Of a stretch of DNA of 64,000 bases, positions 16,651 to 23,448 are shown piece by piece. A model generated the notes under the pieces. It had not been told where the DNA came from, made no database searches, and worked only from the letters and a program-made list of their open reading frames with translations. Origin of the DNA: Anaeromusa acidaminophila DSM 3853. Lineage in GTDB: Bacteria; Bacillota; Negativicutes; Anaeromusales; Anaeromusaceae. Both the position numbers and the translations under genes were made by a program. The stretch lies in NCBI RefSeq assembly GCF_000374545.1, contig NZ_KB894590.1:62001-126000 (forward strand), in the 5' to 3' direction. Numbering within the stretch: the stretch's first letter is position 1; each line of letters begins with the position of its first letter.

Positions 16651-17772
16651 GTGTTTGCCGTACAAATGAATATTTACTTGACGCTGCTATTGGTAAGCAT
16701 TGCGATTCATGCCTGCCTGAAGCTGGAGCGACGCGAGAGAGGAAACCCGCTCTTCCTGGTGTTATTATTGTTGACCTTGTTGATTCTGGTTTTGGAAACG
16801 TTCAGTGTCTTTTTCGCAGCTCCAGAATATCAACGAGTTGGCGGCCTTCAAAAAATTATAGAAGTACTGGGCTTTGCCTTGGCGCCATTACTTCCTTTTT
16901 GTATTTCGCTGTATTCGCAACAACGTGTTTTTCGCTATGATTCGTCTCAAAACCGAAAGTGGTCAAGATTGAGTTTGCCTTTGTTGCTAAATTTAGTGAT
17001 TGCGACGGTTAGTTACTTCCTGTCCCCGGCGGGGACGGACGTGGCTTATGGAGAAGTCCGAAGCAATCTGTTAGCGTCTTTTTCTTATTTGACGACTGGA
17101 TTTTATTATTTTGTAAATCTTCTCGTGATTTATGTAGGTCGCTGGAAAGTGACGCGAGAAGAAGTGGTGGTATTAGGCCTGCTTTCAGGCATTCCCTTGC
17201 TTTTTTCTCTATTTCAATTGTCGCATTTTATTTGGTCCGGCGTGACGATTGCGCTAGTCATTAATTATGTCTATATTGTTCATAATCAAGCGAAACGAGA
17301 TCCATTGACCGGCTTAGCTAATCGTATGGCCTATGAAGAATATCTGGCTTCCTTTCGTCGGCGAACCGGCAGAAGCCTGGCGGCAATCAACATTGATCTG
17401 GATGATTTTAAACGCATTAACGATTCTTTTGGACACCATGAAGGCGATCATGCACTGCAACTTTTTGCGCGAGAATTGTCGGCTACGTTTGCGGGTAAAG
17501 GCTTGGCTGTACGGTTGGGCGGCGATGAGTTCCTGGTCTTACTTGAGGAAGAACGGCAGGAAGTATTGCAGCAATATGTAGCGAATTTGAAAGAACGCAT
17601 TGAATCGCGCATTAAGGAATGTCAGCTCCCGTATGCCATCCACTTTAGTTATGGACTTACCACGCTTGATGAAGGATATCGCAGCGTACGCGAAATGGTC
17701 GAACATAGCGATGCGCTTATGTATGAAAAAAAGCAGGGCAAAGCGGGCAGGGCGAGGAAAAGACCGTTCTAA
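16651..17772 (+). CDS. Membrane diguanylate cyclase (N-terminal helices + GGDEF)
   Basis: Predicted c-di-GMP synthase. About seven hydrophobic helices fill residues 5-215, then a GGDEF domain starts at DPLTGLANR. The active-site loop reads LGGDEFLVLL and the metal site is INIDLDDFKRINDSFGH, so it should be active. The product-inhibition RxxD site expected five residues upstream is absent (AGKG there). The start is uncertain: GTG 16651 has AAGGTGAG 12 bases upstream, whereas ATG 16603 lacks a ribosome site; a TATAAT lies at 16568. Confidence 0.85.
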   Translation: MFAVQMNIYLTLLLVSIAIHACLKLERRERGNPLFLVLLLLTLLILVLETFSVFFAAPEYQRVGGLQKIIEVLGFALAPLLPFCISLYSQQRVFRYDSSQNRKWSRLSLPLLLNLVIATVSYFLSPAGTDVAYGEVRSNLLASFSYLTTGFYYFVNLLVIYVGRWKVTREEVVVLGLLSGIPLLFSLFQLSHFIWSGVTIALVINYVYIVHNQAKRDPLTGLANRMAYEEYLASFRRRTGRSLAAINIDLDDFKRINDSFGHHEGDHALQLFARELSATFAGKGLAVRLGGDEFLVLLEEERQEVLQQYVANLKERIESRIKECQLPYAIHFSYGLTTLDEGYRSVREMVEHSDALMYEKKQGKAGRARKRPF

Positions 17773-17794
17773 ATGCAAGAGAGCGGCAAATGCA

Positions 17795-17823
17795 TTGTGT
17801 TTGAGGAACATGCGTGCTATAAT
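17795..17823 (+). promoter_or_regulatory. Promoter of tmRNA gene
   Basis: TTGTGT (17795-17800), a 17-base spacer and TATAAT (17818-17823) preceded by TGC. Transcription would begin about 28 bases before the mature tmRNA 5' end. Confidence 0.7.
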
Positions 17824-17857
17824 TATTTGTAAAGTCATAATAACTTCGTTGAAATCA

Positions 17858-18202
17858 GGGGGCGTACTGGTTTCGACAGGGGTGGTTGTGGTATAGGTAG
17901 CGAGCCGGGGTTCCATCTGCCCGTAAGACGGTGGGACAATTTTAATTGCCAACGAAGAATACGCTTTAGCAGCTTAATGCTAACGGGCCAGTTTCTCCCT
18001 CCCGCGGGGAAGCTGTCTCGTCACAATGCGGGATACCTGAAGTCCAATTCTCGGAGGACCCACAGGGAAACTTTATCGAGATAGCGCTGGCGCAGCCTGT
18101 CGTTGGGCGGCAAAAGGGCGAAACCTAAATTAACGACTGCGCTCGGAGACACCTGTATGGCGATACTTCTGGACAGGGGTTCGACTCCCCTCGCCTCCAC
18201 CA
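17858..18202 (+). ncRNA. ssrA: tmRNA (SsrA)
   Basis: Transfer-messenger RNA that rescues stalled ribosomes. The 5' GGGGGCG pairs with CGCCTCC at the 3' end, which continues as an encoded ACCA (18199-18202). The T-loop region GGTTCGACTCCCC is at 18178-18190. The tag frame starts at the resume codon GCC 17948 and reads ANEEYALAA before TAA at 17975-17977, nine encoded residues with the universal ALAA end. Length is 345 nt. It is followed at once by a terminator. Some annotations wrongly call proteins on the opposite strand here. Confidence 0.97.
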
Positions 18203-18221
18203 TTTAAATCCGGAACTAATG

Positions 18222-18248
18222 AAACCCGCGAATTTCGCGGGTTTTTTT
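18222..18248 (+). terminator. Rho-independent terminator after ssrA
   Basis: The stem AAACCCGCG / CGCGGGTTT (18222-18230 with 18235-18243) with a short AT loop is followed by T residues up to 18248. Confidence 0.9.
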
Positions 18249-18435
18249 GCTGTGTAATTTTTGCTGGGATTCGGATGGCTCTACCAAGTAAGATGATTTT
18301 ACCCAAAATAGCAGAAATGGTTGATATATACAAGGGTATTGTTGGATTCGGAAAGAATAATAAAAAATATAGTATAGTTTGGAAAGTAAAATAATGAGTT
18401 GGAGAACAGTCACTTGACTCGTTTATGACAAATTG

Positions 18436-18494
18436 AGCGACACAGGGTAACACGCGCGTTAATGTTATCAAAAAAGGAACGTCCCTGTGTCGCT
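18436..18494. repeat. REP-like palindromic element
   Basis: AGCGACACAGGG (18436-18447) is repeated in inverted orientation at 18483-18494 with 35 bases between. It lies in the 400-base stretch between ssrA and hemB, which otherwise shows only a terminator and the hemB promoter. The core ACACAGGGACGTTCC resembles short dispersed palindromes common in Firmicute intergenic regions; no second copy is in this window. Confidence 0.5.
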
Positions 18495-18525
18495 GGTGTC
18501 GTTTAGCCTAGAACAATCCTTATGT

Positions 18526-18531
18526 TATACT
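18526..18531 (+). promoter_or_regulatory. Extended -10 of hemB promoter
   Basis: TATACT with TGT immediately before it, about 75 bp upstream of hemB; the -35 (TTAGCC at 18503) is weak. Confidence 0.5.
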
Positions 18532-18605
18532 AATTAGTGTTGCGTTAAAATGATAAGCTCATGACCTAAAATATAGTAAGGTCGTTGCTGAGGAGGTATG
18601 GAGAG

Positions 18606-19601
18606 ATGTTTACAGGAAAGTTCCCAACAGTACGTATGCGAAGAAATCGCAGTGATGAATGGAATCGTCGTTTAGTTGCTGAAAATCGATTATCGGTTGA
18701 TGATTTGATTTGGCCTATATTCATACGCGAAGAGGTAGGAGAGCCTGAAGAAATTAAATCAATGCCAGGACAATTTCGTGTAGGCTTGGATCGGTTAGTG
18801 GAACACGTGGGGCCGGCGGTTGAGCTTGGTATTCCGGCAATTGCGCTATTTCCAGTTGTGCCTGGTGATAAAAAAGATGCAATGGGCAGTGAGGCAATAA
18901 ATCCCGATAATATAATTTGCCAAGCCGCGAAGAAACTTAAGCGTGCTTTCCCTGAGATTGGTTTAATCGGGGATGTTGCACTTGATCCATATACAGATCA
19001 TGGGCACGATGGTATTTTGTGTAATGGCTATGTGGATAACGATAGAAGTGTAAATATATTAGCTCAACAAGCGCTTTTACTTGCGAAAGCCGGTATAGAC
19101 ATTATTGCTCCATCGGATATGATGGATGGGCGTGTTGCGGCGATTAGAAGCGCATTAGATGAAGAAGAAATGATTCATACAAGAATTATGTCATACGCTG
19201 CAAAATATGCATCTGGATTTTATGGCCCCTTTCGTGAAGCATTGGGTTCAGGGAAGTCTCTTAAAAATAACAAGAAGACTTACCAGATGGACTCGGCTAA
19301 TGCAGAGGAGGCGTTGCGAGAAGTTGCCATGGATTTAGAGGAAGGCGCTGATATGGTGATGGTTAAACCGGGTCTTCCTTATTTGGATATCATTCAACGA
19401 GTGAAGTCTCGATTTGCTGTGCCTACATTTGCCTATCAAGTTAGTGGGGAATATGCGATGTTAATGTCTGCTATTCGAAATGAGTGGCTTGATCCCAAGA
19501 TTGTTATTGGAGAGAGTTTGCTTGCTTTTAAACGTGCGGGTTGTGATGGTATACTCACTTATTTTGCCTTAGATATAGCAAAACAGTTGCGCAATGAATA
19601 G
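18606..19601 (+). CDS. hemB: Porphobilinogen synthase (delta-aminolevulinate dehydratase)
   Basis: Condenses two 5-aminolevulinate molecules to porphobilinogen in tetrapyrrole synthesis; 331 aa, cytoplasmic. The two active-site lysines are seen in YAAKYASGFYGPFR (Lys200) and MVMVKPG (Lys254). The metal-switch segment reads DVALDPYTDHGHDG, with aspartates where zinc-type enzymes have cysteines, so this is the magnesium-type form seen mainly in Proteobacteria. AGGAGG at 18591-18596 selects ATG 18606. The gene stands alone, away from other hem genes, and is more AT-rich than the efflux region, which hints at acquisition; that is an inference. Confidence 0.95.
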   Translation: MFTGKFPTVRMRRNRSDEWNRRLVAENRLSVDDLIWPIFIREEVGEPEEIKSMPGQFRVGLDRLVEHVGPAVELGIPAIALFPVVPGDKKDAMGSEAINPDNIICQAAKKLKRAFPEIGLIGDVALDPYTDHGHDGILCNGYVDNDRSVNILAQQALLLAKAGIDIIAPSDMMDGRVAAIRSALDEEEMIHTRIMSYAAKYASGFYGPFREALGSGKSLKNNKKTYQMDSANAEEALREVAMDLEEGADMVMVKPGLPYLDIIQRVKSRFAVPTFAYQVSGEYAMLMSAIRNEWLDPKIVIGESLLAFKRAGCDGILTYFALDIAKQLRNE

Positions 19602-19795
19602 GTCAGTGTTGTTCTGAAACAGTTCGGTAAATTTGCAAAACCGGATTGTGAAGCTTGTCCTGAGAAAGTCAATGGCGAGTGAAGCCCTAATGGTTCCTAC
19701 TTTGATTTATGGCGGTATGATTCAATTGAATTTGTACATGTGATTCTGTAGGGTTCCCCTCCATCAATCAAATCCGGATTTTGTCCAAATTATAA
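19602..19795 (+). other. Possible decayed coding remnant after hemB
   Basis: Between hemB and its terminator the same reading frame stays largely open, interrupted by only two stops (near 19679 and 19749), and reads protein-like stretches such as FGKFAKPDCEACPEKVNGE and SPNGSYFDLWRYDSIEFVHV. It was not recognised. It may be a degraded gene or chance. Nothing else was seen here. Confidence 0.25.
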
Positions 19796-19842
19796 AACCC
19801 GCTAATATCTGCGTTTGTTAGGTATTAGCGGGTTCTTGTTTT
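19796..19842 (+). terminator. Rho-independent terminator downstream of hemB
   Basis: A 12-bp perfect stem (19796-19807 with 19823-19834) with a 15-base loop is followed by CTTGTTTT. Confidence 0.8.
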
Positions 19843-19973
19843 GGGGAACAATAGAATTGATAAAGAAATGCTCTTGTTCTATTTTTCGAGAGTATAGCTT
19901 TGGACTAAAGTCATGTTTTTGAACATAAATAGCAAAATAGTGTATAAATTAGTATGAATATGCAAAGCGTTGT

Positions 19974-20002
19974 TTGACTGTTGTTTAAAAATGGATTAGA
20001 CT
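19974..20002 (+). promoter_or_regulatory. Promoter of riboswitch transcript
   Basis: TTGACT (19974-19979), a 17-base spacer and TAGACT (19997-20002), about 25 bases before the aptamer. Confidence 0.6.
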
Positions 20003-20026
20003 GTAAAAAATGAATAAAAACATTGG

Positions 20027-20112
20027 ATGTAAAAGGCAAACTTGCTGAAAAGCAAGGACGCAAAGCCGTGGGTCTAAGGACGGAATGTCTATGATTGCCA
20101 GGTTGCCGGTTT
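20027..20112 (+). promoter_or_regulatory. Cyclic-di-GMP-I (GEMM-I) riboswitch
   Basis: The conserved core is present in order: AAAAGGCAAAC, a GAAA tetraloop hairpin, GGACGCAAAGCC, GGGTCTA, then GATTGCCAGGTTGCC. GGCAA (20035-20039) pairs with TTGCC (20103-20107) to form P1. A terminator hairpin begins 18 bases later. GCCGGTT (20105-20111) could otherwise pair with AACCGGC (20144-20150) inside that terminator, so ligand binding, which favours P1, should favour termination. A chemoreceptor gene lies downstream. Confidence 0.92.
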
Positions 20113-20129
20113 GAATGCTTACTAATGCG

Positions 20130-20157
20130 ACGCCGGTTAAAGTAACCGGCGTTTTTA
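20130..20157 (+). terminator. Riboswitch expression-platform terminator
   Basis: Stem ACGCCGGTTA / TAACCGGCGT (20130-20139 with 20143-20152) followed by TTTTT. Confidence 0.88.
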
Positions 20158-20245
20158 ATTTGCATTTTATCCTAAAGAGTATCAGTATATACTCTTCAAA
20201 ATGGATTTGAGAAAAAGTGAATAGAAATGTTGAATGTCAATGTCG

Positions 20246-20291
20246 ACAGGTGTTTGAAAGAGGAATTCTTTTTCAAATACCTGTTTTTATT
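20246..20291 (+). terminator. Second terminator hairpin in the chemoreceptor leader
   Basis: A 14-bp stem with one G-U pair (20246-20259 with 20269-20283) followed by TTTTATTTT. It lies between the riboswitch terminator and the coding start. An additional short palindrome, AAGAGTAT/ATACTCTT, sits near 20175-20196. Confidence 0.75.
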
Positions 20292-20335
20292 TTGCAAATG
20301 GTACTGACTGGCGAATTTTTCAAAGGAAGGTGAAA

Positions 20336-22417
20336 ATGGTGATGAAGGTAAGGCGGATTTTTCAACCAGGAATTTTTATTATGAGTCGATTCCGCTTAAT
20401 GGCTAAGTTTTTGATGGTGAGCTTAATTTTAGTAGTGTTACTGAGCGTCGCGCTCTTTCAGTTTTTTTCGGGGAATTATGCAAGCAAAGATTTTTCACAA
20501 AAAGAAGTATATGGGGTTGAGTATGCTCAATTATCTCAACGATTAACTAGGCATATTCAAGAGTATTGGTTTTTGCAAAAAGAAGGTGCGGCTAACCTTG
20601 TAGAAGCGGATTTGATCGAGCTGAAAAAGTTAGACCAAACGTATGAACATGTTTTAGATTCTTCTCAAGAAAATAAACAAGTATCAAAGAATATCGAAGA
20701 ATGTGAAGCGTTATGGCATAAAGTCGAAAAAGGAAATACGAATTCATATGAAAATTTGTCAGCGGCGCTTACAACGTTGCATACCAATATCTCTGATAAC
20801 TCCAATTTAACCCTAGATCCGGACTTGGATTCGTATTATTGTATGGATGTAGTGATGTTTCGCAGCCTTGCTATTGCGGAATCTCTATACAAAATTAGAG
20901 AAGTTGTAGCAGCTCAGCCGCCGGAAGGATTATCATACAGTGAGCGGAAAAAACTAATTGCCTTGAGCTCCCAGTTAGCAATTTTGGTTGACACTGTTAA
21001 CACCGATATGCAAACAGGAAGCGAATTTAATGAGGTGAAAGGTCAAAGTATACTGAAAGACATTGGGGTTCCAATAAAAGATTTCACGAAAATCCAAAGC
21101 AAATTTTTAAAGAAGCTTGATGAAGAGCTTGAAAAAGAAAAAGGCTATGTTCAATTGGATTTTCCAGACATTGATCAAGCCATTTCCGCGAATGATCAGT
21201 TGTTTGCCTCCATAGGAGGAGCTTTGTGGAATTTATGTAATGCGCGTGTACTGCAATACGAGCAGCAGGCGAATATAGTCATTATTGCTATTCTTGTTTC
21301 ACTGCCTGTCTTAGCGTATGTATGTATTGCATTAGTTTTATCCATTACTAATGCTGTTTCTATAATTGGAGAGAATCTAGAAAAAATTCAAAATGGAGAT
21401 CTGTCGGTACATATTGAACTGCATTCGCAAGATGAATTGAGTAGTATCTCCAAAGGGATTAATCGAATGCTTGCTCACATGAGAGATATTTTGCAAAGAA
21501 TATCCGCACAGTCAGAAGGGTTGATTATTGCTTCTAAAGAGTTGTCAGTTAGTTCCGAGCAATCAGCATTGTTGGCTGATGATGTAGCAGATGCTACGTC
21601 GCAAGTGTCACGAGGGATAGAAATGCTTTCGGCTTCTACGGAAGAATTAAACGCTTCTGCTGGAAATGTGGAAGCTAATATTGAAAAGATGGCTCTTTTT
21701 TCCGAAGAGGGACGAAGTGTTGCGGAAAATATCAAAGAGCGTGCAGAAACACTAGAGGGAAATGCGCACGCTTCCAGAACAAGGGCAGTTTCGTTATACG
21801 ATGAAATGAATAAAAGTATGCTTCGCTCTATTGATGAGTCCAAAATTGTTGAAGAAATATCCTCTATGGTGGAAGTAATTGCAACTATTTCGAAGCAAAC
21901 TAATTTGTTGGCTCTGAATGCAGCGATTGAAGCGGCGAGAGCTGGAGAAAGCGGCAAAGGATTTGGCGTTGTCGCGGAGGAGGTTCGAAAGCTGGCGGAA
22001 GCGTCTGCGACGGCGGTAGGAGAGATTCAGTCAATGACGCAAGCTGTCCAAAATACGATATCAAAATTGGTGGAAAGCAGCCAAGAGATACTAGGGTTTA
22101 TCAATGGAACCGTAAATGAAGATTATAACTCCTTTGTTAAAGTAGGAGAACAATATAAGGAAGATGCAAAAGCTTTTTTTGATACGACGGAAAATATTAG
22201 CGCTCAATTGCAGCAAGTGTCTCATGAAGTAAAAGAGATATCTCAAGTCATTGAATCGGTCGCTGAAGTGATCTTGGAGAATTCGTCACAAGCGCAAGGG
22301 ATATCGTTGAACACGGCAGGAGTAAGCGAGAAAATGAAGTCGATTCAATCTTCCTCCGTATCGTTGGAACAGATTGCAGGCAAGATGGGAAGTTTGGTGG
22401 TTCAGTTTAAACTGTAA
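20336..22417 (+). CDS. Methyl-accepting chemotaxis protein with large periplasmic sensor
   Basis: Chemoreceptor of 693 aa. TM1 is at about residues 19-42; a helical periplasmic domain of about 270 residues follows with no obvious named fold; TM2 is near 313-340; then HAMP and a cytoplasmic coiled-coil signalling domain with the CheA/CheW-binding tip [22 protein letters not shown] 20336 is chosen with AAGGAAGG just upstream; GTG 20330 and ATG 20342 are alternatives. The transcript begins with a c-di-GMP riboswitch and two terminator hairpins, tying expression of this receptor to the sessile/motile second messenger. Confidence 0.93.
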   Translation: MVMKVRRIFQPGIFIMSRFRLMAKFLMVSLILVVLLSVALFQFFSGNYASKDFSQKEVYGVEYAQLSQRLTRHIQEYWFLQKEGAANLVEADLIELKKLDQTYEHVLDSSQENKQVSKNIEECEALWHKVEKGNTNSYENLSAALTTLHTNISDNSNLTLDPDLDSYYCMDVVMFRSLAIAESLYKIREVVAAQPPEGLSYSERKKLIALSSQLAILVDTVNTDMQTGSEFNEVKGQSILKDIGVPIKDFTKIQSKFLKKLDEELEKEKGYVQLDFPDIDQAISANDQLFASIGGALWNLCNARVLQYEQQANIVIIAILVSLPVLAYVCIALVLSITNAVSIIGENLEKIQNGDLSVHIELHSQDELSSISKGINRMLAHMRDILQRISAQSEGLIIASKELSVSSEQSALLADDVADATSQVSRGIEMLSASTEELNASAGNVEANIEKMALFSEEGRSVAENIKERAETLEGNAHASRTRAVSLYDEMNKSMLRSIDESKIVEEISSMVEVIATISKQTNLLALNAAIEAARAGESGKGFGVVAEEVRKLAEASATAVGEIQSMTQAVQNTISKLVESSQEILGFINGTVNEDYNSFVKVGEQYKEDAKAFFDTTENISAQLQQVSHEVKEISQVIESVAEVILENSSQAQGISLNTAGVSEKMKSIQSSSVSLEQIAGKMGSLVVQFKL

Positions 22418-22497
22418 TCTTTAACGAATTGTGATAGCGCCTTCAGTTTCCTGCTTGATGGTCTCGTGAGACTCACTACTTCCAATTGCATGTAATG

Positions 22498-22551
22498 AAA
22501 ACAGCTCCAGGGACTTCTTTTTCTAAAGAAAGTTCCCTGGAGCTGTTTTTA
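22498..22551. terminator. Bidirectional terminator between chemoreceptor and activase genes
   Basis: A stem of more than 20 bp, AAAACAGCTCCAGGGA paired with TCCCTGGAGCTGTTTT, with TTCTTT/AAAGAA continuing inside. The T run serves the plus strand and the A run the minus strand. Confidence 0.88.
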
Positions 22552-23448
22552 AGAATAACTGACAACCTCTAATCCCTTGCAAGCGAGTTTTTCTTTTATC
22601 CCCTGTAATTCGTCAGCTGTGGGCGCTGTAAAGCTCGTAAATGGAAGGCCAAGAGCTTCCATTTTTTCTTTTCCCAGTGTGTGATAGGGGAGGAGTTCAA
22701 TTTTTCGGACTCGCGTTTGCTGAAGCAAAAAGCGGCTTAGTTGTTCGAGGTTTTCATCGTCAATATTGACTTCGCGGATTGCAGGCATGCGAATGACGAT
22801 ATTGTCATTGAAATAGGAGGCCGCTTTGATGTTTTGCAGGATGGTTGTATTGTCTATTCCGGTGAAGTAGCGGTGCTTGGTAGGATCCATTACTTTGAGA
22901 TCAAAAAAGATATGATCTAGTTTTTCAATAATATCTTTGCAGTTAGTGAAGTTGAATTGAGCGCAGCTTTCGACGGCTGTAGCTATGCCGAGGTTTTGGC
23001 ATTGGTTTACTAATGCGCGCAAAGCTTCTTCTTGATAGAATGGTTCTCCCCCGGAAAAAGTGACGCCGCCCCCGGATTCCAGATAAAAAAGAAAGTCTTT
23101 TTTTAGTTGCTGCATTAGAACGTCAATACTCTGACTCTCGCCCATTTTCTGGCGTGCTTTATTGAGGCAGACGGACACGCAGGTAAAGCATTGCTTGCAG
23201 GTTGAAGACGCAAAACGAACCTGATTATCTTCCAGAAAAATCGCACCAGCGGGGCAGTGAGAAACACACTGTTGGCAGTGGGTGCATTTGTGGGCTAGAA
23301 ACATCAATTCTGGATGAGGGGACCAGGATTCTGGATTTGCGCACCAGCGGCAACGAAGCGGGCATCCTTTAAAAAACACGGTGCTGCGGATGCCGTCACC
23401 ATCGTTGACCGATAAGCGTTGGATTTGAAAGACGTTACATGCTTTCAT
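22549..23448 (-). CDS. Glycyl radical enzyme activase (radical SAM, two extra 4Fe-4S clusters)
   Basis: Generates the glycyl radical on its partner using S-adenosylmethionine; 299 aa. The radical-SAM cluster motif is GCPLRCRWC near residue 29. A ferredoxin-like insert adds CTHCQQCVSHCP and CKQCFTCVSVC, as in activases for glycerol dehydratase-type enzymes rather than classical PFL. GGGVTFSGGEP is the SAM-binding glycine motif. ATG 23448 overlaps the end of the partner gene by 14 bases; TTG 23463 would add five residues. The overlap implies coupled translation. Confidence 0.93.
   Translation of the reverse strand: MKACNVFQIQRLSVNDGDGIRSTVFFKGCPLRCRWCANPESWSPHPELMFLAHKCTHCQQCVSHCPAGAIFLEDNQVRFASSTCKQCFTCVSVCLNKARQKMGESQSIDVLMQQLKKDFLFYLESGGGVTFSGGEPFYQEEALRALVNQCQNLGIATAVESCAQFNFTNCKDIIEKLDHIFFDLKVMDPTKHRYFTGIDNTTILQNIKAASYFNDNIVIRMPAIREVNIDDENLEQLSRFLLQQTRVRKIELLPYHTLGKEKMEALGLPFTSFTAPTADELQGIKEKLACKGLEVVSYS

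Noticed and set aside
18021-18203. A 60-residue ORF on the minus strand starting MVEARGVEPLS
   Set aside because: It is the complement of the tmRNA 3' end, a well-known false protein produced from tRNA/tmRNA T-arm sequence.
19911-20165. An 84-residue ORF on the minus strand
   Set aside because: It lies across the c-di-GMP riboswitch and its terminator and has no ribosome site or recognisable protein pattern.
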